Shown here piece by piece: positions 35,201 through 45,100 of a DNA stretch of 64,000 nt. A program made the position numbers and the translations under genes. Position 1 is the stretch's first letter; each line of letters begins with the position of its first letter. Under the pieces are notes generated by a model. It saw nothing but the letters and a program-made list of their open reading frames with translations, made no database searches and had not been told where the DNA came from. Location of the stretch: assembly GCA_017477325.1 (NCBI GenBank), contig JAFUWV010000010.1, positions 186,001-250,000 of the forward strand. Direction: 5' to 3'. This DNA comes from Paludibacteraceae bacterium (GTDB lineage: Bacteria; Bacteroidota; Bacteroidia; Bacteroidales; Paludibacteraceae).

Positions 35201-35615
35201 TGGTGTCGTTGGGGTCAACATATTTTTCTGTTTCGGGAACCCAACATACATATAGTCCTTCATTACTGGTTCTACCTCTGGCAAGCCAATCGAAGGACAA
35301 AATATAGTCTCCTGCCGCCAAATCCAGTTCCACATATGAAACGACACAACCTGAGGCCGCTGCATAATATACACTATCGCCACCATTGGCAGAGATATAC
35401 ATCGACTTCTCACCACCGTTGTTGATAGCCGTGCCAATGTACCACTTATTGGTAACGCTTGCTCCATTCGGACCTGCATTAAGAGTCCATGCTGGAATCA
35501 ATGGTTCATCCTCGAAATCGCAGGTATAGTAACTTATCTGTTGAGCACCTGCGAAAGGCACCAACAAGAGGAAGATTACTATTTGCAAGAACTGACGTTT
35601 CATTACGTTTATCAT
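32271..35615 (-). CDS. T9SS cargo protein: anchor-J-like modules, PKD domain, GCDS repeats
   Basis: 1114 residues (the fifth codon, ATG at 35603, is an alternative start). Signal peptide, then a 'choice-of-anchor J'-like beta-sandwich (CDFEDEPLIPAWTLN... ACVDNILIM, about 28-225), an Fn3 domain (about 228-315), a second sandwich around 320-540, a PKD-type domain (VKWDFGDGTYSYDYNPGEHVYP, about 670-730) and two Cys-containing repeats ending GCDSVMVLSLEM and GCDSIVTHNVYV. The C-terminal about 75 residues look like a T9SS type A sorting domain (AIYDSMGRQYSV... SGIYIVHVVD... KLIVL). It is probably exported by T9SS and attached to the surface. It is paralogous to the protein encoded at 35625 and directly follows it. 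No catalytic motif is seen; an adhesive or structural role is likely. Confidence 0.85.
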   Translation of the reverse strand: MINVMKRQFLQIVIFLLLVPFAGAQQISYYTCDFEDEPLIPAWTLNAGPNGASVTNKWYIGTAINNGGEKSMYISANGGDSVYYAAASGCVVSYVELDLAAGDYILSFDWLARGRTSNEGLYVCWVPETEKYVDPNDTTHTIQEPVNINTGKVNPLPEYVQTYKLHFEVTNADRLYNYSTWHNARAKLHTDGTQKYRLAFMWQSSESVAINPGACVDNILIMREHECDAPKDLVIELVDESVQITWNGDEDAEYNLRIFNYLQKEWTNVDVTGTSYTIPEVEEGYNSFSVRRICGVDNNGKPIYSYPLTGTETIYLPSRHCGLDYLTLTEDNCYVSDHSTGYGGSTRDVQFFHGLVDDGPENWSSRHTVHTDPYDYDRVTGGGLKTVPDGEVASVRLGNWCNGGEAEGVEFRFNVDTLTNPLLLLKYAVVLEFLREHTEEVNPRFELKVLDSKGRILDTDNMACMTADFTWNTLDGSGKDLTKEGWHHMETAGIPTVTPTGAERESKEILWKDWTLVGLNLSKYHGQEVRVRLNTYDCAQSEHFGYAYFILKCSKGDVEGMTCGENNTKFKAPDGFNYRWYKNKDAAALHDETQVWDERLVISRDQRFEIADVMDTTRYAVDCMFAGDSTCYFTLHVSTLARFPKAAGDWKLKRQDCQNKVNFTGDFYMVEENHVSHVVSRTDEKCDMVKWDFGDGTYSYDYNPGEHVYPAEGGKYEVTLHAYYETCEDEATLELDIPPIGTMYDSISGKGCSGNNYRVRYNDYTGSEQVDKSYYESGIYNDTVMSSIGCDSVMVLSLEMVDQIETTVDTTIMNDQTYKYDSGAGIKTINTTGTYTGYLLTVAGCDSIVTHNVYVHERLQVSMPPMIDICANDGYVEIPFIFNSGRTDVYSLRDSAGAIFDMEKYNMPDMALTEKEGIIELEMPDVVPVNYYPLVFTFYDSISGNVIVPVRLAVHYPDTILVQKWNDVIALRDSTRNGGYDFVGFQWYKNGVKVEGATKPYLYVGNGGLEMEETGYYAELVRDDGLVMTTCPIYPTQHTDISTFPSIVATSQRVAMRLMSAARVAIYDSMGRQYSVSELSAGYHEFAAPQHSGIYIVHVVDADNQEAKHKLIVL

Positions 35616-35624
35616 ATTGTGATA

Positions 35625-38600
35625 CTATTGTACGAACACTTTCTGGATGCTGCTGTGCTCTTCTTCTGCCACACTGAGGATATAGTATCCCGTATTAAGC
35701 GGAGGAACAACAATGCTCTCTCCCACTGCATACTCCTGCACATGAAGTGTAACACCCATACTACTAATCCATCGAGCCATACCTTGCGACTTACGACGGA
35801 TTTGCTGACCAGACATCAGCAGCGTGGGTATGTTGTCGTCGCCACTGAGGTCAACAACCGTGACAGGACAGATATACAGCAGCACACTATCGTTACGCAG
35901 GACTTGTGCCGAATATTGCGCTCCTATATCCAAACCGCTCTCCACATACAGATACGGACCAGTGGCGCCCTCAATAGGTTCGTCTTCCTTATACCATTGA
36001 TACGTGAGGAACTCGTATCCTCCATTGTATCTGCTGTTTTGTATACCAAGCACGTCGTTCCAACGCTGGACAATGATTGAACTGCGATAGTTGATGTCGA
36101 ACGGCAAAGTGAATATCTGGTTGCCGCATGACTCATGCTGATAGAACTCCACTTGTGCCATATAGTGGTCAGGCTGTACGCTGGCAGGATACGGAATCTG
36201 AACATATGCCGACGAAACATCTGTTATCATAGTATCCTTCAACTCATGTCTACCACCCGAGAACCTTACCGCAACGCTATCGAACTTGCCTGCGAACACA
36301 TCGAAGTTGATAGTTAGTTGCTCAGCATCCGCACAGATTGTAGGAATATCTTCCACATCAACACTTAGGCGCTCAAGCACCGTCAAGTCCAGATTCAGAA
36401 TACTGTCGCATCCCCACATATTTTTCAGCCATACCTCATAGTTGCCTGTCTGGTTGTATACGAGCGAATCCAGATGATATACTCCGTCGGAGCAGATAGT
36501 GTCGGAAATGAATCGCTCAGGACTCTTAGGATTGACTGTAAGGTCGAGATATACAAGACTATCGCAACCCGCCTTATTCTTCAATGCATTCAGGTATATG
36601 CCAGTTTCAGTTCGATATTGGTCGGCAAACATGACAGCATTTCCTTCACATATAGTCTTCTTCTCAGTCTTGTCTGACGTAAGTATAGAGGGCACATTGA
36701 TAGTGTCTTTCCTTACATCTGCACAAGTTTCTTCGGCAAGGAATGCCGTCATCACCACTTCTATCTGGTCGCCAGTGACATCGCAATTATAAGAAGGATT
36801 AGGCAGCGACACACTGATTGGAGGATTGTCAGGATGCTTGATGCTTCGTATCTCCCACAGATATGAGTCGCATGGTTCATCGTAGTGGTGTACCGACGAA
36901 GTGTCATCCACCATCAGCACATGACTGGTATTGACGAAGTGCAGAGTATTGCGGCATTTCGCAGGTTCATACTCAATCTTGTACTCTGCGAAAGGATAAC
37001 GCGGACTCAATGCTGTAGACAGTTGGAAGCAGCAATCGTCTGCCTCTTTGTAGCACACATCACATGTATAACGCTGCTGGTCGCCACGCTCAATAGTGAT
37101 GGTCTTTTCGTTCGATACCACATTATGGGTTTCATCCTTCCATGTATAATTGAATCCATCAGGCGCACCAACCGTAATCAGAGGAATATCGCCACAAGCT
37201 TCTGTAAGCAGTTTGGCATTCGTACAATCCATTACATAATAAGCATATGTATAGTGACCTCCCTGACCGCAGTCGAAAGTGCTAACGCGAATCTTCACTT
37301 CTTGTCCATGGTAATCGGATAGATTCAAGCCGATAGTTGTCCAATCTTTCCATTTACCTCTATCGTTGCCGTATTGCCAATCGTTCCATTCGTCAATTTC
37401 TTCAGGAATATAACGGAAATAAGCCTTACCGCATATATCGTCTATCAGATAATCATTCTGATCCAAGATATCAAGATGGAACTCATTGGGGACACTAGTA
37501 TAGTGGACTGGATCTTGGAAGACGATAGCATAACGCACAATCAGGATGGCATTATCCATACTATCGACCAACAGACTATACGTGACACTCTCTTCCTGAG
37601 CACCTGATTTCCAGTTGCCAAGACGGACAGAAGCCTGACAATCGTCTGGCACCTTGAGCAGTCCTACTCCATCCTCACCAACTGTACGCGGGTCATACTC
37701 ACCTTTGTGTGCACAAACGGTATGGCGGCTCTCTTCATCATATTCACCATAATCAATCACTCCTATTTCAGCATCAGGATCACGGAAAGTACCATATCGG
37801 CATTCGACATTCTCTCCCTCGAAATCAATATAGTTGATACAATGGTTCTCCCAACAGAACAAACGCAGATTGCGATAGTATGCATATGTACTTGAATCTG
37901 TACCCAGAATTCCACGTATTCTAAAGTCATACAAGCCTTCTTTCATATGCTCAATCGGGAAGACATATCTTGTTCCGTCATTCGGATCACGTATGTCATT
38001 TGCTACCAGACCGTTAATCTTACTCCAACGCCAACTGTTCGCCTCACGGAACTCAACCACAAAATCTTCCAATACACTATTCCATCCCAAGATAACTCCG
38101 CTGTGACCATCCGCACAATCAATCTCAGCCGTCAAGTTAGAAGGTCTTGAGGCACGACTGAAACACATCTGAATATTATCGATACATGCACCTGCAGGTC
38201 CATTCAAAACAAGTTCTTCATCAGAGTTTTTATTTACCCATATAAATGCGAGCACAAAAGTAAAGCGCGAAGCATTTGTCTTACTTATGTTGATTTGATA
38301 CATCACATTCTCCCAAGTGGTCTGCTCACACAATGCTTTCGAACCGCCATGTCCTAATGGCAACATACTATTGAGAGCTGCAGCATTCAACACATCACCC
38401 GATGTAGCAGAAGTGGTTAATCCTGCAAGACCTTGTTCTGGTCCGAAGAAGACATACAATTCCGAGAGATTCCTATTCCCGACATTCTTCCAATCGAACG
38501 ACAAGTCGTAATGCTGGATATCCGCAGTATCTTGCGGGAACTTAATTTTCCTATAAGCCATTACAGTGTTGGGATGCGCACCATATGAAGCAGTGAAACC

Positions 38601-38816
38601 GCTATCAACCGAGATATATAGTGCTTGTCTTCCATCGCTGCATACTGCTTGTCCCATTACCCATTTGTCGGCTGACTGAGGAGTATTCTGATTCAATACC
38701 CAAGGAGTATTATCTTCTGTCTCCTCAAAACTATTTGAGAAGGGCATGGTAATCTGTTGAGCACATGCTAATGCTACCCAGCACAACAACATCAATATGT
38801 TAATGCATCGTTTCAT
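35625..38816 (-). CDS. T9SS cargo protein paralogous to the 32271 product: anchor-J-like modules and GCDS repeats
   Basis: 1063 residues. A signal peptide (MKRCINILMLLCWVALACA) leads into QQITMPFSNSFEETEDNTPWVLN, the start of an anchor-J-like sandwich ending GACIDNIQMCF (about residue 215). An Fn3-like domain follows (220-315), then a second sandwich containing a 'WKDWTTIGLNLSDYHGQEVKIR' type strand that is nearly the same in the neighbour (DWTLVGLNLSKYHGQEVRVR). A PKD-like region and two ICxG...GCDS repeats come next. The ending NTGYYILSVAEEEHSSIQKVFVQ is T9SS type A-like. Nine nucleotides separate it from its paralogue, indicating tandem duplication in one operon. Role unknown; surface-located by inference. 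Confidence 0.83.
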   Translation of the reverse strand: MKRCINILMLLCWVALACAQQITMPFSNSFEETEDNTPWVLNQNTPQSADKWVMGQAVCSDGRQALYISVDSGFTASYGAHPNTVMAYRKIKFPQDTADIQHYDLSFDWKNVGNRNLSELYVFFGPEQGLAGLTTSATSGDVLNAAALNSMLPLGHGGSKALCEQTTWENVMYQINISKTNASRFTFVLAFIWVNKNSDEELVLNGPAGACIDNIQMCFSRASRPSNLTAEIDCADGHSGVILGWNSVLEDFVVEFREANSWRWSKINGLVANDIRDPNDGTRYVFPIEHMKEGLYDFRIRGILGTDSSTYAYYRNLRLFCWENHCINYIDFEGENVECRYGTFRDPDAEIGVIDYGEYDEESRHTVCAHKGEYDPRTVGEDGVGLLKVPDDCQASVRLGNWKSGAQEESVTYSLLVDSMDNAILIVRYAIVFQDPVHYTSVPNEFHLDILDQNDYLIDDICGKAYFRYIPEEIDEWNDWQYGNDRGKWKDWTTIGLNLSDYHGQEVKIRVSTFDCGQGGHYTYAYYVMDCTNAKLLTEACGDIPLITVGAPDGFNYTWKDETHNVVSNEKTITIERGDQQRYTCDVCYKEADDCCFQLSTALSPRYPFAEYKIEYEPAKCRNTLHFVNTSHVLMVDDTSSVHHYDEPCDSYLWEIRSIKHPDNPPISVSLPNPSYNCDVTGDQIEVVMTAFLAEETCADVRKDTINVPSILTSDKTEKKTICEGNAVMFADQYRTETGIYLNALKNKAGCDSLVYLDLTVNPKSPERFISDTICSDGVYHLDSLVYNQTGNYEVWLKNMWGCDSILNLDLTVLERLSVDVEDIPTICADAEQLTINFDVFAGKFDSVAVRFSGGRHELKDTMITDVSSAYVQIPYPASVQPDHYMAQVEFYQHESCGNQIFTLPFDINYRSSIIVQRWNDVLGIQNSRYNGGYEFLTYQWYKEDEPIEGATGPYLYVESGLDIGAQYSAQVLRNDSVLLYICPVTVVDLSGDDNIPTLLMSGQQIRRKSQGMARWISSMGVTLHVQEYAVGESIVVPPLNTGYYILSVAEEEHSSIQKVFVQ

Positions 38817-38846
38817 ATCCGATGTATCAGTCTTTTATTTTTATTC

Positions 38847-40976
38847 TTATTCTTTCACCTGCTTTATATCCTTACCTCCAGTATCGATAATCTCAAACTC
38901 TACACGACGGTTGTTCTGACGACCTTCGTCGGTTTCATTTGTATCGATAGGTTCGCTCTCGCCACGTCCTTCTGCTTCTATACGACTACCGTCAATACCA
39001 CGAACGATCAAGTCGTTGCGAACAGCATTGGCACGTCCTTCCGACAATATCTGATTCGATTCGTCGCTACCTACAGCATCAGTATGACCTATAATACGTA
39101 TTCTTACAGTAGGATTCTCATTGAGGAATGTTGCTAACGACTCCAACTCGGGCTCCGACATAGGAAGAATCTTCGTCTTGTTGGTAGCAAAGAACATGTT
39201 GCGCATAATAACTTTTATACCTTCCTTAATGCGTTGCATATTCAGATATATAGTATCTTTCACATATACTATAGTATCATTCTTCGGCATATAACCCTGC
39301 GCAGTCATACGAGCAGGATACTGACCTGCCTTCAAATCAGTTACGAACAATCCTTCTTCCGTAGTCTGACCTGCATACAACTCTTGCCCATTAACAGAAT
39401 AGATAACCACATTGGCTTCTATTGGGTTATGAGTATCGACATCACGCACATAACCAGCCAAAGTAGGCTCTATGGGTTTTGGCACAGGTGTAAGTTTTAC
39501 GACAACAGTATCCTTCAAATCAGCATCATGATTATAGGTGATTGTGTCACTATTCAAGTATCCAGAGCGTTGTGCCCAAAGTTGGTAAGTACCACGACGC
39601 TGTTTGCCAATAATGAGACCACTCTTGCCAGTAGTCTTGCTTTGTACTCTATCTCTTTCGATATGAAGCATCGAGAGCATTGCCCCACCAATACCAGCAC
39701 CTGTTTCTGCATTCTCAACCTTGGCTGCCAATCTAGGCAACGGTTCAGCAGGCATAGGCAACATCTTTTTCTGTTTGCGAGGGAGTTCGTAGAAAATTGC
39801 AAATTTTACACCAACAAGGAAAGGATTAACTTTCACACTTTGCGCCCTTTCAATACTCAGCATCGGCACCATTGACACATCGAGCGGTTGCTTTGGATCG
39901 TTAAACAATACAGGCAACTCTCTACCAGCAACTGCATTTTTGCTATTCTGGATATTTAAGACTCCATAATCTGCAAAAATTCCTATTCTGTAGCGAAGAT
40001 TATCCCAAAATGACTTATCTTCTTTTTTCTTTCCTTTCTCAGGTTTCTTGTGAATCCACTCATCGAGATATATACCGAATTCCGCTGCCAGAGTAAGGTC
40101 GAATCCATACGACATTTTTTCTTTATTTCCTTGCTCGAAACGATTATTCACAAGAGTATGGTTTTCCATTTCTGTGAGAGGTGCAATCAATTCATCATCA
40201 ACAATTGTGGTAGTCATAAATGCAGATGTTGACGATTTTCCAAGGACATTGAATCCTACCTTAGGACCTGCGAGGAAGTAATATCTTCCCCACTCTCCTC
40301 CGAACAAAACAGGCAACTGCAGATATCCGACGGCAGATTTATCGGCAAACTTATCGAAATTGTAGGTATACGACATGCTTGGATATGGCATCATCGGGAA
40401 AGTCTTCGAGAAACTGCCACTATTGGGAGTGGAGAATCTGGTGAGCGAGTTGTAGTGCTCATATTCCAGACCTGTGTTAAAGAGCAAGTGTTTATATTGC
40501 AACTGATAACCCAGTCCTACTCCTCCCCCGAAACCACCAATCGACTTTGCAGAAAAATCGTCGTTGGTTACATTCTGGAACAAAGAACTATATCCTGCAT
40601 ATCCCCATACACCAAGCGAGTGATGAATATCGCGATGATTGTATGCATTGGCTCTTGCATTATACTTCTTCACCTGTTCTACTCGAGCTCTGTAATCGGC
40701 ATTAGCATCTCTATCCTCTTTCTTAGCAATCTGCTCTTTCTTCCGAGCTTGTTCTTTATGCTTTTGCTGGGTCTTCCGTGCTTGCTCCTTCTGACGCTTC
40801 GCACGCTTTTTGGCCTGTTCTTTCTGTCTCTTCTGTTTTGCTTTGTCACGTTTCAGTTTGGCTCTCTCTGCTTGTGTCAGTTGAGCTGGAGCTGCCGACA
40901 ACTGCATGTCAACCATCGGAGACACACATATCATCAGCAACACTATCATCAGTCGTCTTACTATTCTCTTCAACAT
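38847..40976 (-). CDS. Outer-membrane beta-barrel protein with Lys/Gln/Arg-rich coil and OmpA domain (first of two)
   Basis: About 709 residues from the ATG at 40976; a TTG two codons upstream is ignored. After the signal region there is a striking stretch (about residues 34-95) of Lys, Arg, Gln and Glu, probably a single charged helix or coiled coil. A Gly-rich barrel follows (GGFGGGVGLGYQLQYKHLLFNTGLEYEHY), then carboxypeptidase-regulatory-like repeats (YVRDVDTHNPIEANVVIY) and an OmpA domain (VRIRIIGHTDAVGSDESNQILSEGRA... QNNRRVEFEI). The OmpA domain binds peptidoglycan. It is paralogous to the 30387 product, which lacks the charged stretch. It lies 14-20 nt after the barrel gene at 40997, so it appears to be in one operon with it. 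Confidence 0.83.
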   Translation of the reverse strand: MLKRIVRRLMIVLLMICVSPMVDMQLSAAPAQLTQAERAKLKRDKAKQKRQKEQAKKRAKRQKEQARKTQQKHKEQARKKEQIAKKEDRDANADYRARVEQVKKYNARANAYNHRDIHHSLGVWGYAGYSSLFQNVTNDDFSAKSIGGFGGGVGLGYQLQYKHLLFNTGLEYEHYNSLTRFSTPNSGSFSKTFPMMPYPSMSYTYNFDKFADKSAVGYLQLPVLFGGEWGRYYFLAGPKVGFNVLGKSSTSAFMTTTIVDDELIAPLTEMENHTLVNNRFEQGNKEKMSYGFDLTLAAEFGIYLDEWIHKKPEKGKKKEDKSFWDNLRYRIGIFADYGVLNIQNSKNAVAGRELPVLFNDPKQPLDVSMVPMLSIERAQSVKVNPFLVGVKFAIFYELPRKQKKMLPMPAEPLPRLAAKVENAETGAGIGGAMLSMLHIERDRVQSKTTGKSGLIIGKQRRGTYQLWAQRSGYLNSDTITYNHDADLKDTVVVKLTPVPKPIEPTLAGYVRDVDTHNPIEANVVIYSVNGQELYAGQTTEEGLFVTDLKAGQYPARMTAQGYMPKNDTIVYVKDTIYLNMQRIKEGIKVIMRNMFFATNKTKILPMSEPELESLATFLNENPTVRIRIIGHTDAVGSDESNQILSEGRANAVRNDLIVRGIDGSRIEAEGRGESEPIDTNETDEGRQNNRRVEFEIIDTGGKDIKQVKE

Positions 40977-40996
40977 AAGCAAAACCTTTTACTAAC

Positions 40997-41908
40997 TTAT
41001 AAATAGTTGTCAGTACATATCACACACTTCTTCTTTTCTTTACCGACAAGCAGCATCGTCAGCCTTAATCCAACCTGCATATCTGTCACATACGCATTCT
41101 CTGTTTCTGATGCTGAAAACACGTAGGTCTGCTTGAAATCAACTCCTGGCCACGTGTCAACATTTTGGTAGTCAACCAGACCGCCTGCCAACTCACTCTT
41201 TCTCAGGTTCAACACTCCGGCTTCCACATACACGCCAAGACGCAACTCCATGCCTTTGCCGGTCAGTTTGTCTTTGCCTGACTCGTTTGTAATAAACGCA
41301 TTCAGTGGTATTCCTACTTCACCCGCCAATCTCAGATTCACGTTTGTCGAGTACTTGCTCCATGGTTCTGCTATCTGCCTGCCTTTATAAAGACTATGAT
41401 TATCCATCTCCTCAAATTCACCAATCAACCCTTCGTACTTACCGCTTGCATCCACTTTCGATTGCTCTCGGTTTCTGCCCCACATGTTAAGCATTAACTT
41501 CGGACCTACAAGAAAATACACATAGTCAAACCTGCCTCCCAACATCAGCCTCAAACCGACATTGGCTTGTTCTGCCTCGTCGGTTCTGTCGTAAAACCTG
41601 TGACGCCAGGTGAACTTATCACCCTCGGTATCAACTGCAGTATAATCTCTTGAGAAATCTTCCACTTGATTACGCAACCGGGCGTACTCGCCTTCTGCAC
41701 CTACATCAAGTATAAATCGCTTGTGCTTCAGTTCGTAACCTATCCCGAGGCCTCCTCCACCGCCTGCTCTTGGATTGCTCAGTCCGCTGTTGTCAAGCAC
41801 AAAACTCATGTTCCCATCCACCGACATATATGCCGAGTGCTTGGTCTGAGCTGCCATAACACTTGAGAAAAACACGCAACATAACAATATTTTCAGTCGT
41901 ATATTCAT
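40997..41908 (-). CDS. Outer-membrane beta-barrel protein without OmpA domain
   Basis: 303 residues. A signal peptide (MNIRLKILLCCVFFSSVMA) is followed by a barrel related to the N-terminal parts of both OmpA-domain proteins: GGGGGLGIGYELKHKRFILDVGAEGEY lines up with the same Gly-rich turn and two strands, and later strands share the YFLVGPKL / LRLAGEVGIPLNAF pattern. It ends soon after MQVGLRLTML, so it corresponds to the barrel alone. First gene of the minus-strand envelope operon, behind its own promoter and after a terminator. It may partner the OmpA-linked barrels; a PorP/SprF-type assignment is not supported. Confidence 0.78.
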   Translation of the reverse strand: MNIRLKILLCCVFFSSVMAAQTKHSAYMSVDGNMSFVLDNSGLSNPRAGGGGGLGIGYELKHKRFILDVGAEGEYARLRNQVEDFSRDYTAVDTEGDKFTWRHRFYDRTDEAEQANVGLRLMLGGRFDYVYFLVGPKLMLNMWGRNREQSKVDASGKYEGLIGEFEEMDNHSLYKGRQIAEPWSKYSTNVNLRLAGEVGIPLNAFITNESGKDKLTGKGMELRLGVYVEAGVLNLRKSELAGGLVDYQNVDTWPGVDFKQTYVFSASETENAYVTDMQVGLRLTMLLVGKEKKKCVICTDNYL

Positions 41909-41950
41909 CTGTTGTGTATTGCTTTATACAAGCTGTAGTTCTTCTGTTTG

Positions 41951-41981
41951 CGAAATTACTATAATTATTTGAAATATCAAA
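41951..41981 (-). promoter_or_regulatory. Promoter of the envelope operon (41908 to 27211)
   Basis: On the minus strand TTTG (41978-41981), a 19-bp spacer and TAATTTCG (41951-41958), one mismatch to the -7 consensus. The ATG is 43 nt downstream of the box. Confidence 0.6.
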
Positions 41982-42049
41982 ACTTTTGCAAACAAGACTC
42001 AATATTTTTCTATTTATTTAGGTTTTTGTTTTGCAATTAATCTTTTTTT

Positions 42050-42086
42050 AACAGAGAGCGGCCAGGTTGTCTGACCGCTCTCTGTT
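42050..42086 (-). terminator. Hairpin terminator after the giant surface-protein gene
   Basis: 12-bp perfect stem AACAGAGAGCGG/CCGCTCTCTGTT with a 13-nt loop, 19 nt after the stop at 42105. On the minus strand it is followed by A-rich rather than U-rich sequence. Confidence 0.75.
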
Positions 42087-42104
42087 TACAGTCATGCATA
42101 CACA

Positions 42105-45100
42105 CTATTTTACTATTACGCGACCATTGTACTGTGTTCCGTCACCGGCTGTTATGCGTATGTTGTATATACCTGCTTGATAGAATCCGCCTATTGCTAT
42201 CGGCTGAATTTGAGGACGCAGTGTTGCAACACGTTTGCCTGTCATATCAAATATATCAACATTCATATCACGCATCTGCTTGTCGCTGAACTTACCCACT
42301 ACATTTATCAGTTCGCCTACACTGATTATGTTCGGAGCCAGCGTCAGTGTGTTGCCTGTTATGTTGTCAACACCTTCTACCAGTTGAACATGCAGTGTGT
42401 GAATCACTGTCACCTCGCAGCCCTCACCACTCACGGCTATTGTGTCAACATAAGTGCCGGGGAAGGTGTTAACGCCGTATGTCAGCGACTCGTATGTGTA
42501 TGGCAACTCATCCGTTGTGATGGTAAACTCTACACGCAATGTGTCAGTCGGATAATACTCAAGCACTAGCACTGTCAGCGAGTCACAGCCTATCACGCTC
42601 GTGCCGCTCTGGCGATATACGCCTGCCTTGCTCACATCGAAGCCATGCTGCTTGTATGTGCTGCCCGGGCAGAAGTAGTCGCGTATCGTGTCAACCAACT
42701 CCGGCAATACCGTCAGGTCAAGTGTTACCACTGAGTCACATCCGCTGACTGAAGTCAAAGTGCGTGTGTATATACCACTTGTTGACAATATAGTGTCGCC
42801 AAACTGATATGTGCTACCGTTGCATATCTGTACCTTCTCGCTCACACCCTCCGGCTCACGGACAAACAACATGAAGTTGATTATCGAGTCGCAACCGGTT
42901 ACAAATGATGTCACTGTATCTACATACAATCCTGAGCGGTTCAGCATCTTGCCGTTGAAGTTGTAGGTCTGACCACGGCAGATAGTATCTTCAGCATTAG
43001 CATAAACTCTTTCTGTTACATACAGATAGAACGAGCAGATAGAGTCGCAACCGGTTACTTGAGAAACGGTTTTCTTCTTGTACAAGCCGCTCTTGCTGAT
43101 AGGTTTGAAGTCGTAACCCGAGAATGTCTCACCCTCGCAAATAGTATCGGAAGGCAACTCAACATGAGGAGCTTCAGATACATACAGTTTGAGTGAGCGA
43201 ACAGTATCGTTGGCATTGGGTTTCACACTCATGTCATAGGATGCTATCTCAATCGTTCCAACTTCAACATTGTCACCATTTATCTCAAACAACGGAGTAC
43301 CATCATTATTAACGAAAGTACTGTAGTAGTCTTCATACTGGCAAATATTGTTCTCTTCAAACAGATTTGTTACATAATTAATGTGAACATCATCTATATG
43401 AATAGCATTGTCAGTATTGGCTTTCTGAGACTCTACATAGAATGCAACACGAATCGCCTTACCCTGATACTTGCTCAGGTCGATGCGAATCATATCATCG
43501 GTTGCCACGTTGCCTTCCGTGAAGCGGATGCCATTAAGTGAGTAATCACCTACTCCATAATAGTAGTTCTCACTACTTGGATCATCAGAAGCCTCATTGT
43601 TCCAAATGATGGCATTCTCACGAGTCCATGTTTTGCCTCCATCTTCGGATACGATTACCATGAACTGATCGTCAACACCCGTGAGACCTGCTGCACCGGC
43701 TTTATTACTATCGATAGAATAAGTAAACGGATCGGTTGCCCAGTTGGTGTTGTACCAGATATAGTTCAGCTTGAACGAAAGGATAGCATTGTCGGTCTCA
43801 TTAAGCATCAAAGTAGGAGTTATCATCCACCATCTTGGTGTGAGAGAATTCCTTGTACGAACAGCATAATGCTCACCGCTCAAACCTTCGTTCTTGTTGG
43901 CATAATACCAACCATTATCATGTCCTGGCAGAGCGGATTGTACTCTGAAACTTCTTCCAACGAATACGTCCTTAGCAAGACCTGTAGCAAACGTCCATCC
44001 TTCTGCCAACTGATTAGACTCAGTGAATGAATCATGATAGAGAGGAGCCTTAATTGTTTTGAATACTATAGTCTGACCCCATACTCCATAACCATTCTCA
44101 ACGCATCTCAACTTGAGACGTGCATAGTAAGTGGAACTTGCAGACAGACCTGTTACGAATACACTTGTTGAAGTTCCGGGAACAGTATCTTCAAATACCA
44201 TCTGACTTTCGTCTTCGAACAGGTATTCGGTAGAAACCTGAATGATGTAATCCTGAGCATCGTCAGCTGCAGACCAAGTAAGCGTAGTGCTAACATCTTT
44301 AATGTCTTCAGCCGCGAGATCTTGAGGTGTAGCACAAGCTTGCAAAGGCTCAACTGCGAAATCGTCGATATAAATCGTAGTCTGGCTTGTTGCAGCAGTC
44401 TGTCCGGGATTAGGTTTCTTGTCGAATATAGCACGAAGGAATACGTATGGTCCTACAGCGCCAGCCATCGGAACAATGAACTTCTGGAAGGTGAAGTCAT
44501 TAGCTTGGGTAGCTTCTGCTTTCACTACCAATTCGCTAACCATATAACGGTTATACTTCAATGTATCGAGGGCAACGTATGTACTCAAATCGTCAGGATC
44601 GGTACATGTTCCGATTTCCACTTGAGCAGCATTAGCTGCAGCCCATGCAGCTGAAACCTGATTGAGATATGTTCCACTGACACCATGAGGACACGGAGTC
44701 ATCCAGAGCGAGATCTGCATTGAATCCATATCGATGTTCTCAATACGCGGTGTAACCACATAGTCGAGAACAGTTGTACCTGTAGCATACAACTTCAAGC
44801 CATAAGTACCTGTTAGAGCATAACTTACGGTTGAAGTAGAAGGCATGTCGCTCGGATAGTATGATGCATTGATAGTCTTGGTGGTACCATCATTATCATA
44901 TATCCAGCATTTGTTCTTCAAGAGTGTGGTTGTTGTGGTGCGATAGTTCTCAGAATCTTCGAATTCGAAACTGGTATTCAATCCACCCTCTACAGGAATA
45001 CATTCTGTCCAGAAGTCATGAACCGGAGTAAACTCAGAGTCACCATAAGGAGTGCCAGTTTGCTGAACTCTCCAGAAATAATGACTATCAGGAGTGAGAC

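Noticed and set aside
40997-41908. PorP/SprF-like T9SS component
   Set aside because: The characteristic N-terminal motif of that family is absent and the protein instead matches the barrels of the neighbouring OmpA-domain proteins. No T9SS machinery gene is seen in the window.
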